Shown here one piece after another: positions 52,512 through 60,920 of a DNA stretch of 64,000 nt. The DNA lies in NCBI RefSeq assembly GCF_014651075.1, contig NZ_BMWE01000001.1, positions 62,001-126,000 on the forward strand, in the 5' to 3' direction. Each line of letters opens with the position of its first letter. Position 1 is the first letter of the stretch. The position numbers and the translations under genes are program-made. Under the pieces are notes generated by a model, which was not told where the DNA came from, searched no databases, and saw only the letters and a program-made list of their open reading frames with translations. Source of the stretch: Streptomyces djakartensis. Lineage in GTDB: Bacteria > Actinomycetota > Actinomycetes > Streptomycetales > Streptomycetaceae.

Positions 52512-53844
52512 GGTCTCGGCTGCTTCCTGCGGTGGATGAGTAGCGGGCCGCCTGCGCGCGGCACGCCCGGTCGAACGCCTCGTAGAGGAAGTCCACATCG
52601 CTGCGGGCCAGAACGGCGGGCGGGGTCAGACGGAGCACCAGGTGCGAGTTGAGGGAGTGGTTGGCGATCACTCCGTTGTCGATCAGCTCGATGAGCAGGT
52701 CGCCGGCCGGTCCCGGCTCGGCGAACTCGATGCCCAGCAGCAGTCCCCGGCCGCGCACCTCGCGCACGGCGTCCCCATAGTGGTGCACGGCGATCCTGCG
52801 CAGTTCCGGCAGCAGTTCGTCGCCCAGTTCGCGGGCCCTGGTGACGAGTTCCTCCTCCTTCATGGCCGCGATGGCCCCGCGGGCGGCGGCCATGGCGAGC
52901 GGAGCGCCGGAGAAGGTGGAGGTGTGCAGATACGGGTCACGGTCGAAGACGGAGAACGCCTCCCGGGTCGCCACCACGGCCGACACCGGCACGACCCCGC
53001 CGCTGAGTCCCTTGCCGACGAGCATGATGTCAGGGGTGACGCCCTCCGCGTCCGCGCCCCACCAGGTGCCGAGGCGTCCCAGGCCGGTCTGGATCTCGTC
53101 GAGCACCAGCAGCGCCCCGTGCCGGTCGCAGGCCTCCCGCACGGCGCGCAGGTAGCCGGCCGGTGGGATGACGACTCCGGCCTCGCCCTGCACCGGTTCC
53201 ACGAACACGCAAGCCTCGCCGGGTGCCTCGGCGAGCACCGCCTCCAGTGCCGCGGCGTCACCGAACGGAACGTGCGTGGTTCCCGGCAGCAGCGGCTGGA
53301 ACGGGGCGCGGAAGAGCTCGTTGCCGGTGAGGCTGAGCGCGCCCGCCGTCTTGCCGTGGTAGCCGTTGACCGTGGCGACCAGCCGGTGCCGGCCCTTGGT
53401 CCGGGCCAGCTTGAGCGCGGTCTCGGCGGCCTCGGCCCCCGAGCCGGCGAAGTGGACGCGGGACAGTCCGGCCGGGACGACGGAGATCAGCGCCTCCGCG
53501 GCGAGCGCCGCCTGCGGCTCCAGGAAGACCCGGGTGGAGATCGGATGGGTCTGAAGCTGCTCGACGACGTGCCGGATGACCGTGGGGTGCCGGGCACCGG
53601 TCAGGAAGACGCCGTAGCCCCCGCAGTTGAGGAAGCGCCGTCCCTCGGCCGTGGTGACCCAGGCGCCCTGCGACTCCACTTCGACATGGCCGCCGAACAT
53701 CTCACCGAGGGTGGCCCGGCCCCGGTTCAGGTGGTCGCGGTACATCTGGCCGAGTTCCTCACGGCCGGGTATGCGGCGGGCACCGCCGGGGGCCGCCCGG
53801 TCCGGGGCGGCGGCGGTCGGTGAGGTGCCTGGTGCGATGGTCAC
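52504..53844 (-). CDS. Class III pyridoxal-phosphate aminotransferase
   Basis: A 446-residue fold-type I transaminase (ornithine/omega-amino acid group). PLP-site motifs: AGSGAEAAETALKLAR, VNGYHGKTAGALSLTG, VLDEIQTGLGRLG with Asp249, and Lys278 in LVGKGLSGGVVPVSA. Such enzymes convert a terminal aldehyde to an amine, so it could turn a reduced ACP-bound chain into an alkylamine. It starts at GTG 53844 with GGAG 6 nt upstream, only 10 nt after the flavoenzyme gene. Alternatives are beta-amino or 2,4-diaminobutyrate chemistry. Confidence 0.92.
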   Translation of the reverse strand: MTIAPGTSPTAAAPDRAAPGGARRIPGREELGQMYRDHLNRGRATLGEMFGGHVEVESQGAWVTTAEGRRFLNCGGYGVFLTGARHPTVIRHVVEQLQTHPISTRVFLEPQAALAAEALISVVPAGLSRVHFAGSGAEAAETALKLARTKGRHRLVATVNGYHGKTAGALSLTGNELFRAPFQPLLPGTTHVPFGDAAALEAVLAEAPGEACVFVEPVQGEAGVVIPPAGYLRAVREACDRHGALLVLDEIQTGLGRLGTWWGADAEGVTPDIMLVGKGLSGGVVPVSAVVATREAFSVFDRDPYLHTSTFSGAPLAMAAARGAIAAMKEEELVTRARELGDELLPELRRIAVHHYGDAVREVRGRGLLLGIEFAEPGPAGDLLIELIDNGVIANHSLNSHLVLRLTPPAVLARSDVDFLYEAFDRACRAQAARYSSTAGSSRDHA

Positions 53845-53854
53845 AGTGGTCTCC

Positions 53855-54988
53855 TCAGGCCAGACGCAGCGGCTCGCCCGCCGCGTGCGCCAGGTACGGG
53901 CCGGTGAAACTGCTCCGGGACGGCGGGTGGAAGCCGATCCCGTGCGAGGCGGCGGCCAGGACGGCGACGTCGGACGCGGTCATGAACGCGGTCCCGCCCA
54001 GCAGTTCCACCGCTTGGTTCCGGGCGTCGCCGAGCGCGTCCTGCGCCGCGTACCGGGCGACCAGCGCCTGGGCGAGGCCCTCGTTGCCGATCTCGCCGTC
54101 CCGCACCCGCCGGGCCACGCCCTCGAGGAGCTGGGCGGCCGCCTCCAGGCGGATCAACGCCCGTGCCCGGTCCGAATCGCTGCCCTTGCGCTGGTCCACG
54201 GCCCGTTCGACCAGACCGCTGACCATGCCCAGGTAGCAGCTGGAGATGAGCAGTTCGAACCAGATGAGGCCGACGGTCTGGAGCTCGTCCAGCTCGCCCG
54301 GGCCGGCCGTGTTGGGCATCATCAGCTGCTCGTCCACGAAGACATCGGTCAGCCGGATCTCGTCGCTCTCGGCGCCCGCGAGCGCCTGGCTCCCCCAGAA
54401 CGGGTGCACACTGACCCCTTCCGTCTCCCGGGGGATCAGCAGCACCGCCATCTGCGTGGTGCCGTCGGCGGCGGGCAGCGCCACACTGGCGGTCAGCAGG
54501 TCCATGGAGCGGGACAGGCTGCACGGCTTCTTGGAGCCGTTGATCAGATAACCGCCCTCGGTCCTCCGGGCGGTCATGGTCGGCGACAGGATGCCCTGAC
54601 CGGGCCGCCCCTCCGCGAACCCGGAGGCGACCAGCAGCCCCTGCTCCGCGACCCCTTCGAGCAGCGCCCACTCCATGCCGCTGCTCTGCACGCTGGCCGC
54701 GAGACTGAACAAGGTGGCCACGGAGAAGTGGTGCATCGTGGTCGCCACCGCCAGGGACGGGGCGTAGGAGGCCAGGGCCCGGGTCACGGCCATCGCCTGG
54801 AGCGGGTCCGCGCCGACACCCCCGTACTCCTTGGGGATCACCAGAGCGGGCCCGCCGCACTGCCGGAAGTGGCTGATGGCCGGGCTCTGCGGTGCCTCGA
54901 GCTCCGCGAGCGGAACGCCGGCGAGGCGGTCGAGCAGGCCGGGCAAGAAGGATTCACAGGTCGCGCGTGCTGCTTCGAGTGGGCGCAT
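53855..54988 (-). CDS. Acyl-CoA-dehydrogenase-fold flavoenzyme (dehydrogenase or N-hydroxylase)
   Basis: A 377-residue flavoprotein with the ACAD fold: IPKEYGGVGADPLQAMAVTR, VASGFAEGRPGQGILSPTMT and the C-terminal QAVELLGGTAFMTASDVAVL. The fold is shared by acyl-CoA dehydrogenases and by two-component monooxygenases such as DszC and the isobutylamine N-hydroxylase VlmH. I cannot place the catalytic Glu of true acyl-CoA dehydrogenases, and no acyl-CoA ligase is nearby, whereas an aminotransferase is adjacent and a flavin reductase is in the cluster. I therefore favour amine N-hydroxylation, with moderate confidence only. ATG 54988 begins the conserved part. Confidence 0.8.
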   Translation of the reverse strand: MRPLEAARATCESFLPGLLDRLAGVPLAELEAPQSPAISHFRQCGGPALVIPKEYGGVGADPLQAMAVTRALASYAPSLAVATTMHHFSVATLFSLAASVQSSGMEWALLEGVAEQGLLVASGFAEGRPGQGILSPTMTARRTEGGYLINGSKKPCSLSRSMDLLTASVALPAADGTTQMAVLLIPRETEGVSVHPFWGSQALAGAESDEIRLTDVFVDEQLMMPNTAGPGELDELQTVGLIWFELLISSCYLGMVSGLVERAVDQRKGSDSDRARALIRLEAAAQLLEGVARRVRDGEIGNEGLAQALVARYAAQDALGDARNQAVELLGGTAFMTASDVAVLAAASHGIGFHPPSRSSFTGPYLAHAAGEPLRLA

Positions 54989-55026
54989 GCGGATTCTCTC
55001 TGCTCTCTCGGTCTTTGCAGGTCTCA

Positions 55027-55064
55027 CCGGTGGTCCCGGCGCTCGGTCGCACCGGGACCACCGG
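55027..55064 (-). terminator. Stem-loop between aldehyde dehydrogenase and flavoenzyme genes
   Basis: CCGGTGGTCCCGG and its complement form a 13-bp stem with a 12-nt loop in the 174-nt gap. It could partly terminate or stabilise the message and so set the ratio of the two enzymes. Confidence 0.6.
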
Positions 55065-55162
55065 CCGCGTACAGCGGTCACCGTCCGGCGCCGACGGCCC
55101 GGGGCGGTCATCGGCCGGCCGGGCACCCGTGGGTCATCGGCCGGCAGCGGTCAGCGGCGCTG

Positions 55163-56878
55163 TCACTCGACCGCCGTCTCCGTCTCCGCCTCGTTCCGGC
55201 GCATCGCCTGCCAGGCGCCGAACACGGCGTCCCTCGGGCGGATGCCGCCTGCGGAGACGCTCACGCCCTGGATGTGCGAGGTGCGCAGGATCGGGTAGTT
55301 GGCCTCGCCGTACACCCCGCCGGTCAGGCCGGTGCCGCCGTGCGTGGGCAGCCCGGGCAGGAAGCCGATGTGCGAGTCGTTCACCTTGAGCAGGCCGCCC
55401 TTGGTGATCCGGGTGACGAAGTGGTCCACCACCTCGGGGTCGCGGGCCCACACCGAGTTCCGCAGCCCGTAGGGGTTGCTGTTGACGAAGTCCACGAACC
55501 GCTCGAGCAGCACGGTGTCCGGGGCCGGCTCGGCGGCGATCACCGGCAGCAGCGGGAAGAAGGTCTCGTGGCGCACCGCCTGGATCTCCCGGGCCTCGGC
55601 CATCCCCCGGACCAGCACCACCGTCGGCTCCAGGAAGATGCCGGCGGTGTCCCGGGTGCCGTCGGCCTGCATCGCGTGCCCGCCGCAGACCAGTTCGGCA
55701 CCATGGGCAAGGGCGTCGTCCAGGCAGGCGAAGAACTTCTCGTTGCGCAGTACCGGGGTGAGCAGCACTCCCTCGTCCCGGACGGAACCGCCCCGGACCT
55801 CGCGGGCCTTCTCGGCCAGCAGAGCGACCAGCCGCTCCGTGACGTCCGGATGCGCGAGCACCTGGTTGGGGATCATGCACAGCTGGCCGGAGCCGTAGAA
55901 GCTCTCGGTCAGCGCCTCGGCGGCGTACTCCAGGTCCGCGTCCTTCCACACCACGACCGCGTCGTTGCCGGCGAGTTCGAGGATCGGCTTCTTGCCGGAC
56001 GCCACGCAGCGCTCCTGGAAGCGCATGCCGGCCTCGCTGCTGCCGAAGTACATGATGTCGTCGACGAGCGGGCTGTCCAGCCAGGCCGAGAGCACCGGGG
56101 CCGGGTCGCCGCAGACCACGTTCAGCGTGCCGCCGGGTGCGCCGAGTTCCTGGAGCACCGGCGCGACCACCTCGTGCAGGACGTACATCACGCCCAGCGG
56201 GGCGCTGCGCGGAGCCCGTACGACCAGGGAGTTGCCGGCCATCATCGCCGTCACGCCGAGCAGCGCGCTCGACAGCGGGGCGTTCTGCGGCGGGTTGAGG
56301 CAGACCACGCCGTCCGGCCTGCGCCGCACGGATATCCGCCGCTCGCCGTGCTGGGACTCCTGCAGCATCTGGCTGCGGTAGAAAGCGAGGGACTCGGGCC
56401 CGAAGCACTCCAGCGCCCCGGACACCTGCCAGCGGGCCAGCGCCAGCGGGTGGCCCTCCCGCAGCAGGATCTCGATGGTGCGGTCGGCCTTCTCCGCCAG
56501 TCGGCGGTGCAGCAGGGCACCGAACCGGTCCAGCCGCTCCTCGAGCGGGAAGGCGTTCCACTCACCGGTCGCACGGGAGGCCGCCTCGACGGCCTGCGAA
56601 ACGGTCTCGCGGTCCGCCCGCGCCACTCGCCCGACGATGCTGCCACCGGGCAGCTCCTCGGGGGCCAGCCGGCCGCTCTCCAGCTTCCTCTTCAGCGTCA
56701 GGCTGGTGAAGGCGTCATCCAGCAGGGCGTCCGAGTCGACGACGTAGACCCATCGGTCACTCGGCACGTTCTTGCCGTCGACGAGCGAGGCGTAGCTCAG
56801 CAGACCGGTGCTGTTCTCCCCGGTGCCGACGGTGTCCTTGAGATGCGACGCCCGGGGCGTCGTACGGGCGCTGCCCAC
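55163..56878 (-). CDS. Aldehyde dehydrogenase family protein
   Basis: A 571-residue NAD(P)-dependent dehydrogenase, longer than usual owing to a ~60-residue N-terminal extension. Catalytic residues are seen: Glu in LELAGNDAVVVW and Cys in SFYGSGQLCMIPNQVL; RPDGVVCLNPPQNAPLSSAL is the substrate/cofactor entry region. It may oxidise an aldehyde or, like acylating relatives, interconvert thioester and aldehyde. GTG 56878 has GGAGG 6 nt upstream and is preferred over GTG 56908. It heads the operon that runs to 49417 and is divergent from the DUF2156 gene across a shared regulatory region. Confidence 0.88.
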   Translation of the reverse strand: MGSARTTPRASHLKDTVGTGENSTGLLSYASLVDGKNVPSDRWVYVVDSDALLDDAFTSLTLKRKLESGRLAPEELPGGSIVGRVARADRETVSQAVEAASRATGEWNAFPLEERLDRFGALLHRRLAEKADRTIEILLREGHPLALARWQVSGALECFGPESLAFYRSQMLQESQHGERRISVRRRPDGVVCLNPPQNAPLSSALLGVTAMMAGNSLVVRAPRSAPLGVMYVLHEVVAPVLQELGAPGGTLNVVCGDPAPVLSAWLDSPLVDDIMYFGSSEAGMRFQERCVASGKKPILELAGNDAVVVWKDADLEYAAEALTESFYGSGQLCMIPNQVLAHPDVTERLVALLAEKAREVRGGSVRDEGVLLTPVLRNEKFFACLDDALAHGAELVCGGHAMQADGTRDTAGIFLEPTVVLVRGMAEAREIQAVRHETFFPLLPVIAAEPAPDTVLLERFVDFVNSNPYGLRNSVWARDPEVVDHFVTRITKGGLLKVNDSHIGFLPGLPTHGGTGLTGGVYGEANYPILRTSHIQGVSVSAGGIRPRDAVFGAWQAMRRNEAETETAVE

Positions 56879-56966
56879 GCAGATCCTCCGCTCTCCCGCC
56901 TCCACCACGGGGACGGGAAGAAATGTCCAACGTCATGGCCCTTGCAACCGACTGTCACAGCCACGC

Positions 56967-56995
56967 CTGACAATCGGCGGAGATGGGCCTGAGAC
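56967..56995. promoter_or_regulatory. Phased heptamer array in the divergent promoter
   Basis: On the minus strand GTCTCAG, N4, ATCTCCG, N4, TTGTCAG: three heptamers at exact 11-bp spacing (plus coordinates 56989-56995, 56978-56984, 56967-56973). Layout and sequence match the array before the tRNA gene. An inverted repeat GCCTGACAA/TTGTCAGGC (56965-56973 and 57000-57008) overlaps it. It probably controls both the aldehyde dehydrogenase operon and the DUF2156 operon. Confidence 0.75.
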
Positions 56996-57081
56996 CGGTT
57001 TGTCAGGCTGATCAGAGTGCCCTCCGCGACCATGAGCCGGGTGTGTTCGTCGGCTGCTCAGATGACGACAGGGAGAAGCGG

Positions 57082-58080
57082 ATGGTCAGCGTCAACCAGG
57101 AGTCCGACCGGGACGCAGTGGTCGCGGCCCTACAGGAGAGTGCGGACAACCCCAGCGCCTTCCTCTCCCTCAACGCCGGCAACGCCTTCTTCACCGATCC
57201 GTCGGCCGCCGGTCTGGTCGCCTATCGCGAGGCCGGTCGCTACCTGATCCAGTTCGGCGGCGTCTTCGCGCCGCAGGAGGAGCGGGAGCGCCTGCTCCGC
57301 GCCTTCCTCGGCTTCGCCCGCAAGGCCCGCCGCAAGGTGGTCGCCATCCAGCTCCAGCGCGGTGACGCCGAGTTGTACGCACGGTGCGGTTTCACCGTGA
57401 ACCAGGTCGGCTCCTCGTACGCGGTCAGGCTGCCCGGGCACACGCTGCGCGGCACCAAGTTCATGAAGCTGCGCAACAAGATCTCCAAGGCCAGGCGGAG
57501 CGGTCTCGAGGTGGCCGAGGTTCCCTATGCCGAGGCCGCCGACGAGCTCGCCTCCATCGACCGCGAATGGCTGCGCTCCAAGGGGCGTCACGTCAAGGAG
57601 ATCGAGTTCCTGGTCGGCGAGTGCGGCGGCCCGGTCCAGCACCATCGGCGGCTGCTGCTGGGCAGACTGGACGGCACCTCGATCGGCTACATCTCCTACT
57701 CGCCCGCCTACGGTTCGCACCCCGGCTGGCTGCACGACCTCAGCCGCCGCCGCGCGACCGCGCCACCCGGGGTGATGGAGGCCATCAACCTGCACGCGAT
57801 GGAGACCTTCCGTGACGAGGGAGCCGAGTGGCTGCACTTCGGCTTCACCCCGTTCGTCGGCCTGTCCCCCGACCACGAGGTCACCGGGGCGAGCCGCCTG
57901 ACCACCCGATTCATGCGCCTCATGGCCGAACGCGGCGACAAGGTCTACCCCTCGGCCAGCCAGCTCGCCTACAAGGAGAAGTGGGGTCCGGAGCTGGTAC
58001 TCCCCGAGTACCTCGCCTTCCACGGCCGCGCCAGCCTCCCCGCCATCTGGCAGATCCTGCGCGTCACCAAGTCCATCTGA
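57082..58080 (+). CDS. DUF2156 aminoacyl-tRNA-dependent transferase homologue (MprF C-terminal type)
   Basis: A 332-residue soluble protein made of two GNAT-like lobes, the catalytic half of lysylphosphatidylglycerol synthases without the membrane flippase. Diagnostic elements: TKFMKLRNKISKARRSGLEV (family: LRN-x-x-x-x-A-x-x-G), LLGRLDGTSIGYISYSPAYG, LHDLSRRRATAPPGVMEAIN and WLHFGFTPFVGLS. Known members transfer an amino acid from aminoacyl-tRNA to a lipid hydroxyl; VlmA of valanimycin biosynthesis, which I recall as a relative, moves serine from Ser-tRNA to a hydroxylamine. ATG 57082 has GGGAG 6 nt upstream. Presence of a tRNA gene in the same cluster fits this function. Confidence 0.88.
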   Translation: MVSVNQESDRDAVVAALQESADNPSAFLSLNAGNAFFTDPSAAGLVAYREAGRYLIQFGGVFAPQEERERLLRAFLGFARKARRKVVAIQLQRGDAELYARCGFTVNQVGSSYAVRLPGHTLRGTKFMKLRNKISKARRSGLEVAEVPYAEAADELASIDREWLRSKGRHVKEIEFLVGECGGPVQHHRRLLLGRLDGTSIGYISYSPAYGSHPGWLHDLSRRRATAPPGVMEAINLHAMETFRDEGAEWLHFGFTPFVGLSPDHEVTGASRLTTRFMRLMAERGDKVYPSASQLAYKEKWGPELVLPEYLAFHGRASLPAIWQILRVTKSI

Positions 58081-58153
58081 CGCACACCCGAGGACCAGGC
58101 TCCTACGCGCAACCTCTCGACGAGGTTGGGAAAGCCCAGCAGAGGAAATCCAG

Positions 58154-60889
58154 TTGTCGCTCACCGTCGGCTCCGGCCACCAGGCCCCGCACGTCCTCAC
58201 ACCACTCAGTGACGAAGCCCAGGTCGTCGAACTGGCCGGTGGGAAAGGGAGGAACCTCCACATCCTGACCGCGGCCGGTTTCCAGGTCCCGAGCTGGTCG
58301 GTGATCGGCCTCGACGTCTTCGAGGAGTTCTCCCGCGGCAGCGAACTGGCCGAGTGCCTTCAGAGCCTGCGCGCGGCGGAGGGCCGGCCCGACAGGGCCG
58401 GAGAAGTCGCCGCCGAGATCGCCACGCTGATCGACGCGGCACCACTGGGCGAGCGCGTCATCGAGGCCATCGCCGAGGCCTACCGTCAGGCCGGCGGCGG
58501 ACTCGTGGCCGTCCGCTCGTCCGGCGCGGAGGAGGACGGCGCCGAACACTCCTTCGCCGGCCAGTTCGACAGCTTTCTGAACGTCTCCGGTCTCCAGCAG
58601 GTCGCCGCCCATGTCCGCCGGTGCTGGGCTTCCGGGTTCTCGGAACGGTCCCTGCGCTACCGCGCGCAGCGTGGACTGCCGCCCGGCACCGGCGGCGTCG
58701 CCGTCATCGTCCAGCGCATGGTGCCCGCCGAGCGCAGCGGCGTCCTGTTCACCGCCGACCCGGTGACCGGCCGTACCGACCGCCATGTGATCAGCGCCGT
58801 CCACGGGCTGGGGGAAGGGCTGGTCTCGGGCGCGGTCGACGCGGACACCGTCGTCCTGGACGCCGCCACCGGTGAGCCGCTGAGCACCGTGATCGGCGAC
58901 AAGCAGGAACGATACGACGCCGGCGGCCGACCCGGCTGCGAGGTGTCGCCGGTCGCCGACGAGGACCGCGAGGCGCTGTCCCTGACCGCGGACGACCTGG
59001 CCCTGCTGCACGCGGCAGGGGTACGCGCGACCGAACACTACGGCGCTCCGCAGGACATCGAGTGGGCCATCGCCGAGGGGACCCTGTGGATCCTGCAGAG
59101 CCGTCCGGTCACGGCCCTCGGCCCGGCGGCCGGCACCGCCGGGGAACCGGCCGGGGAACTGCGGGTGTGGGACAACTCCAACATCATCGAGAGCTTCAGC
59201 GGTGTCGTCTCCCCGCTCACCTACAGCTTCGCCGCCGACACCTACGCCAAGGTGTACGAGAGCTACGCCCGCGCGTTGGGCGTCAAGGGCGACCAGCTGC
59301 GCGAGGTCCAGGAGTGGACCCCGCACCTGCTCGGGTACGTCCACGGACGGGTCTACTACAACCTGTACCACTGGTACCGCATGGTGCGGCTGGCACCCCT
59401 CTACCGGCTCAACCGGCGGGTGCTGGAGAAATCGCTGGGCGTGGCGGAGAGCGTCTCCGACGAGGCGGCTGACGCGCTCCATCCCTTCACACCCCGGCCC
59501 GGCCTGCGCGGCCGCGTCTCCCGGCTGGCCCGCACCGTCGTCTTCGCGCACAGGTTCCTGACCATCGGCAGATCCATGGAGACCTTCCACCGGAACTTCT
59601 ACCGTGCCTACGAGGTCTTCAACAACGTCGACTACGACGCGCTGCCCGGTGACGAGACCTACCGCCGCTTTCGCCGGCTGCAACGGGAGCTCATCGAGAA
59701 GTGGGGCCCGATGCAGGCCCTGGACGCCACGATCCTGCTCTCCGTGGGCATGCTGGCCCTGCTGACCCGCAAGTGGCTGCCCGATGCCCCCGAGTGGTTC
59801 ACCTGGGCCGCGGCCGCCCCCGGCAGCGACGTCGAGTCCGCCGAACCCGCGCGGGCGCTGTCCGCGCTGGCCGCCCGGGTGCGAGCCGACGACGGACTGC
59901 GGCGGCTGCTGGAGAACACCACCGACGAAGACGCCTACGCGGCGCTGCGCGACGGCGGCCACACCGGGTTCCTGGCCGCCGTGGACGCCTACATCACCGA
60001 CTACGGCTACCGCAGCCCCGACGAGCTCAAGCTCGAGGTGCCCGACCTGTACGAGAACCCGGCCGGACTGTTCACGCTGCTGCGTGACGCGCTGCCCGGC
60101 AGCACGAGCGGCGCCGCGGGGGCCCGCGGGAACGAGGCCGACGCCTACCTCGACGAGCGTCTGCGCGGCCCCCGGCGCTGGGTGTACGAGCGGGTGCGGC
60201 GCAAGGCCAGGGCCGCACTCACCGACCGGGAGCGGCTGCGTTTCTGCCGCACCCGCGCCTTCGGCTCGGTCAAGCGCATGCTGCGTGCCATGGGCCGCGA
60301 CCTGGCCCGCAGCGGGGCCATCGACGCCTGGGACGACGTGTTCATGCTGCGTCTGGAGGAGGTCCGCGGCGCCTATGAAGGCATGATCGCCCACTCCGAG
60401 CTGAGGGAACTGGCCGCGCTGCGCCGACGGCGGCTCGCCGCCGACGCCGAGCTGCACGCTCCGTCCCGGTTCACCACCCGCGGCGCCCCGTACTGGTCGG
60501 GGAACCTGGAGCGGGCGGGCTGGGCCGGCGGCCCCGCCGCCCGCAGCGGCGCCCGGGAACTGCGCGGCACCCCCTGCTGCCCCGGAGTCGTCGAAGGGCT
60601 CGCGGTGGTCACCGACACTCCCCGCGACATCGGCGGCGGCATCCTGCTCACCTACCGCACCGACCCCGGCTGGGTGGCCGCGCTGCCCTCGGCCGCGGCG
60701 CTGGTCATCGAAAGGGGCAGCCCGCTGACCCACGTGGCGGTGGTGGCGAGGGAGTTGGGCATCCCCACCGTGGTCCAGGTCAAGAACGCCACGACCGAGA
60801 TCGGCACCGGCGCGCGGCTGCGCGTCGACGGCGCCGCCGGCACCGTCACCGTACTCGCCGACCCGCCCGGGGACGGCGGCGCACCGTGA
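58154..60889 (+). CDS. PEP-synthase-like phosphotransferase
   Basis: A 911-residue dikinase-type enzyme. The N-terminal ATP-binding domain (about residues 15-330) has GGKGRNLHILTAAGFQVPSW, VAVRSSGAEEDGAEHSFAGQ and RMVPAERSGVLFTADPVTG; a central region of ~450 residues is unlike PEP synthase; the C-terminal swivelling domain has GSPLTHVAVVARELGIP with the phospho-accepting His860. The PEP-binding TIM barrel of true PEP synthase is absent. This three-part layout is that of rifampin phosphotransferase and of RedH/PigC-type condensing enzymes. It may phosphorylate the pathway intermediate or join two fragments. Start is TTG 58154 with GAGGAA 6 nt upstream. Confidence 0.85.
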   Translation: MSLTVGSGHQAPHVLTPLSDEAQVVELAGGKGRNLHILTAAGFQVPSWSVIGLDVFEEFSRGSELAECLQSLRAAEGRPDRAGEVAAEIATLIDAAPLGERVIEAIAEAYRQAGGGLVAVRSSGAEEDGAEHSFAGQFDSFLNVSGLQQVAAHVRRCWASGFSERSLRYRAQRGLPPGTGGVAVIVQRMVPAERSGVLFTADPVTGRTDRHVISAVHGLGEGLVSGAVDADTVVLDAATGEPLSTVIGDKQERYDAGGRPGCEVSPVADEDREALSLTADDLALLHAAGVRATEHYGAPQDIEWAIAEGTLWILQSRPVTALGPAAGTAGEPAGELRVWDNSNIIESFSGVVSPLTYSFAADTYAKVYESYARALGVKGDQLREVQEWTPHLLGYVHGRVYYNLYHWYRMVRLAPLYRLNRRVLEKSLGVAESVSDEAADALHPFTPRPGLRGRVSRLARTVVFAHRFLTIGRSMETFHRNFYRAYEVFNNVDYDALPGDETYRRFRRLQRELIEKWGPMQALDATILLSVGMLALLTRKWLPDAPEWFTWAAAAPGSDVESAEPARALSALAARVRADDGLRRLLENTTDEDAYAALRDGGHTGFLAAVDAYITDYGYRSPDELKLEVPDLYENPAGLFTLLRDALPGSTSGAAGARGNEADAYLDERLRGPRRWVYERVRRKARAALTDRERLRFCRTRAFGSVKRMLRAMGRDLARSGAIDAWDDVFMLRLEEVRGAYEGMIAHSELRELAALRRRRLAADAELHAPSRFTTRGAPYWSGNLERAGWAGGPAARSGARELRGTPCCPGVVEGLAVVTDTPRDIGGGILLTYRTDPGWVAALPSAAALVIERGSPLTHVAVVARELGIPTVVQVKNATTEIGTGARLRVDGAAGTVTVLADPPGDGGAP

Positions 60890-60920
60890 CGGCGGGCACC
60901 CACAGGACGGAGAGACACGC

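Noticed and set aside
58154-60889. Prodiginine cluster, suggested by a RedH/PigC-like domain layout
   Set aside because: None of the pyrrole-forming genes (proline-loading, bipyrrole and oligopyrrole steps) are in the window, and the other genes do not fit.
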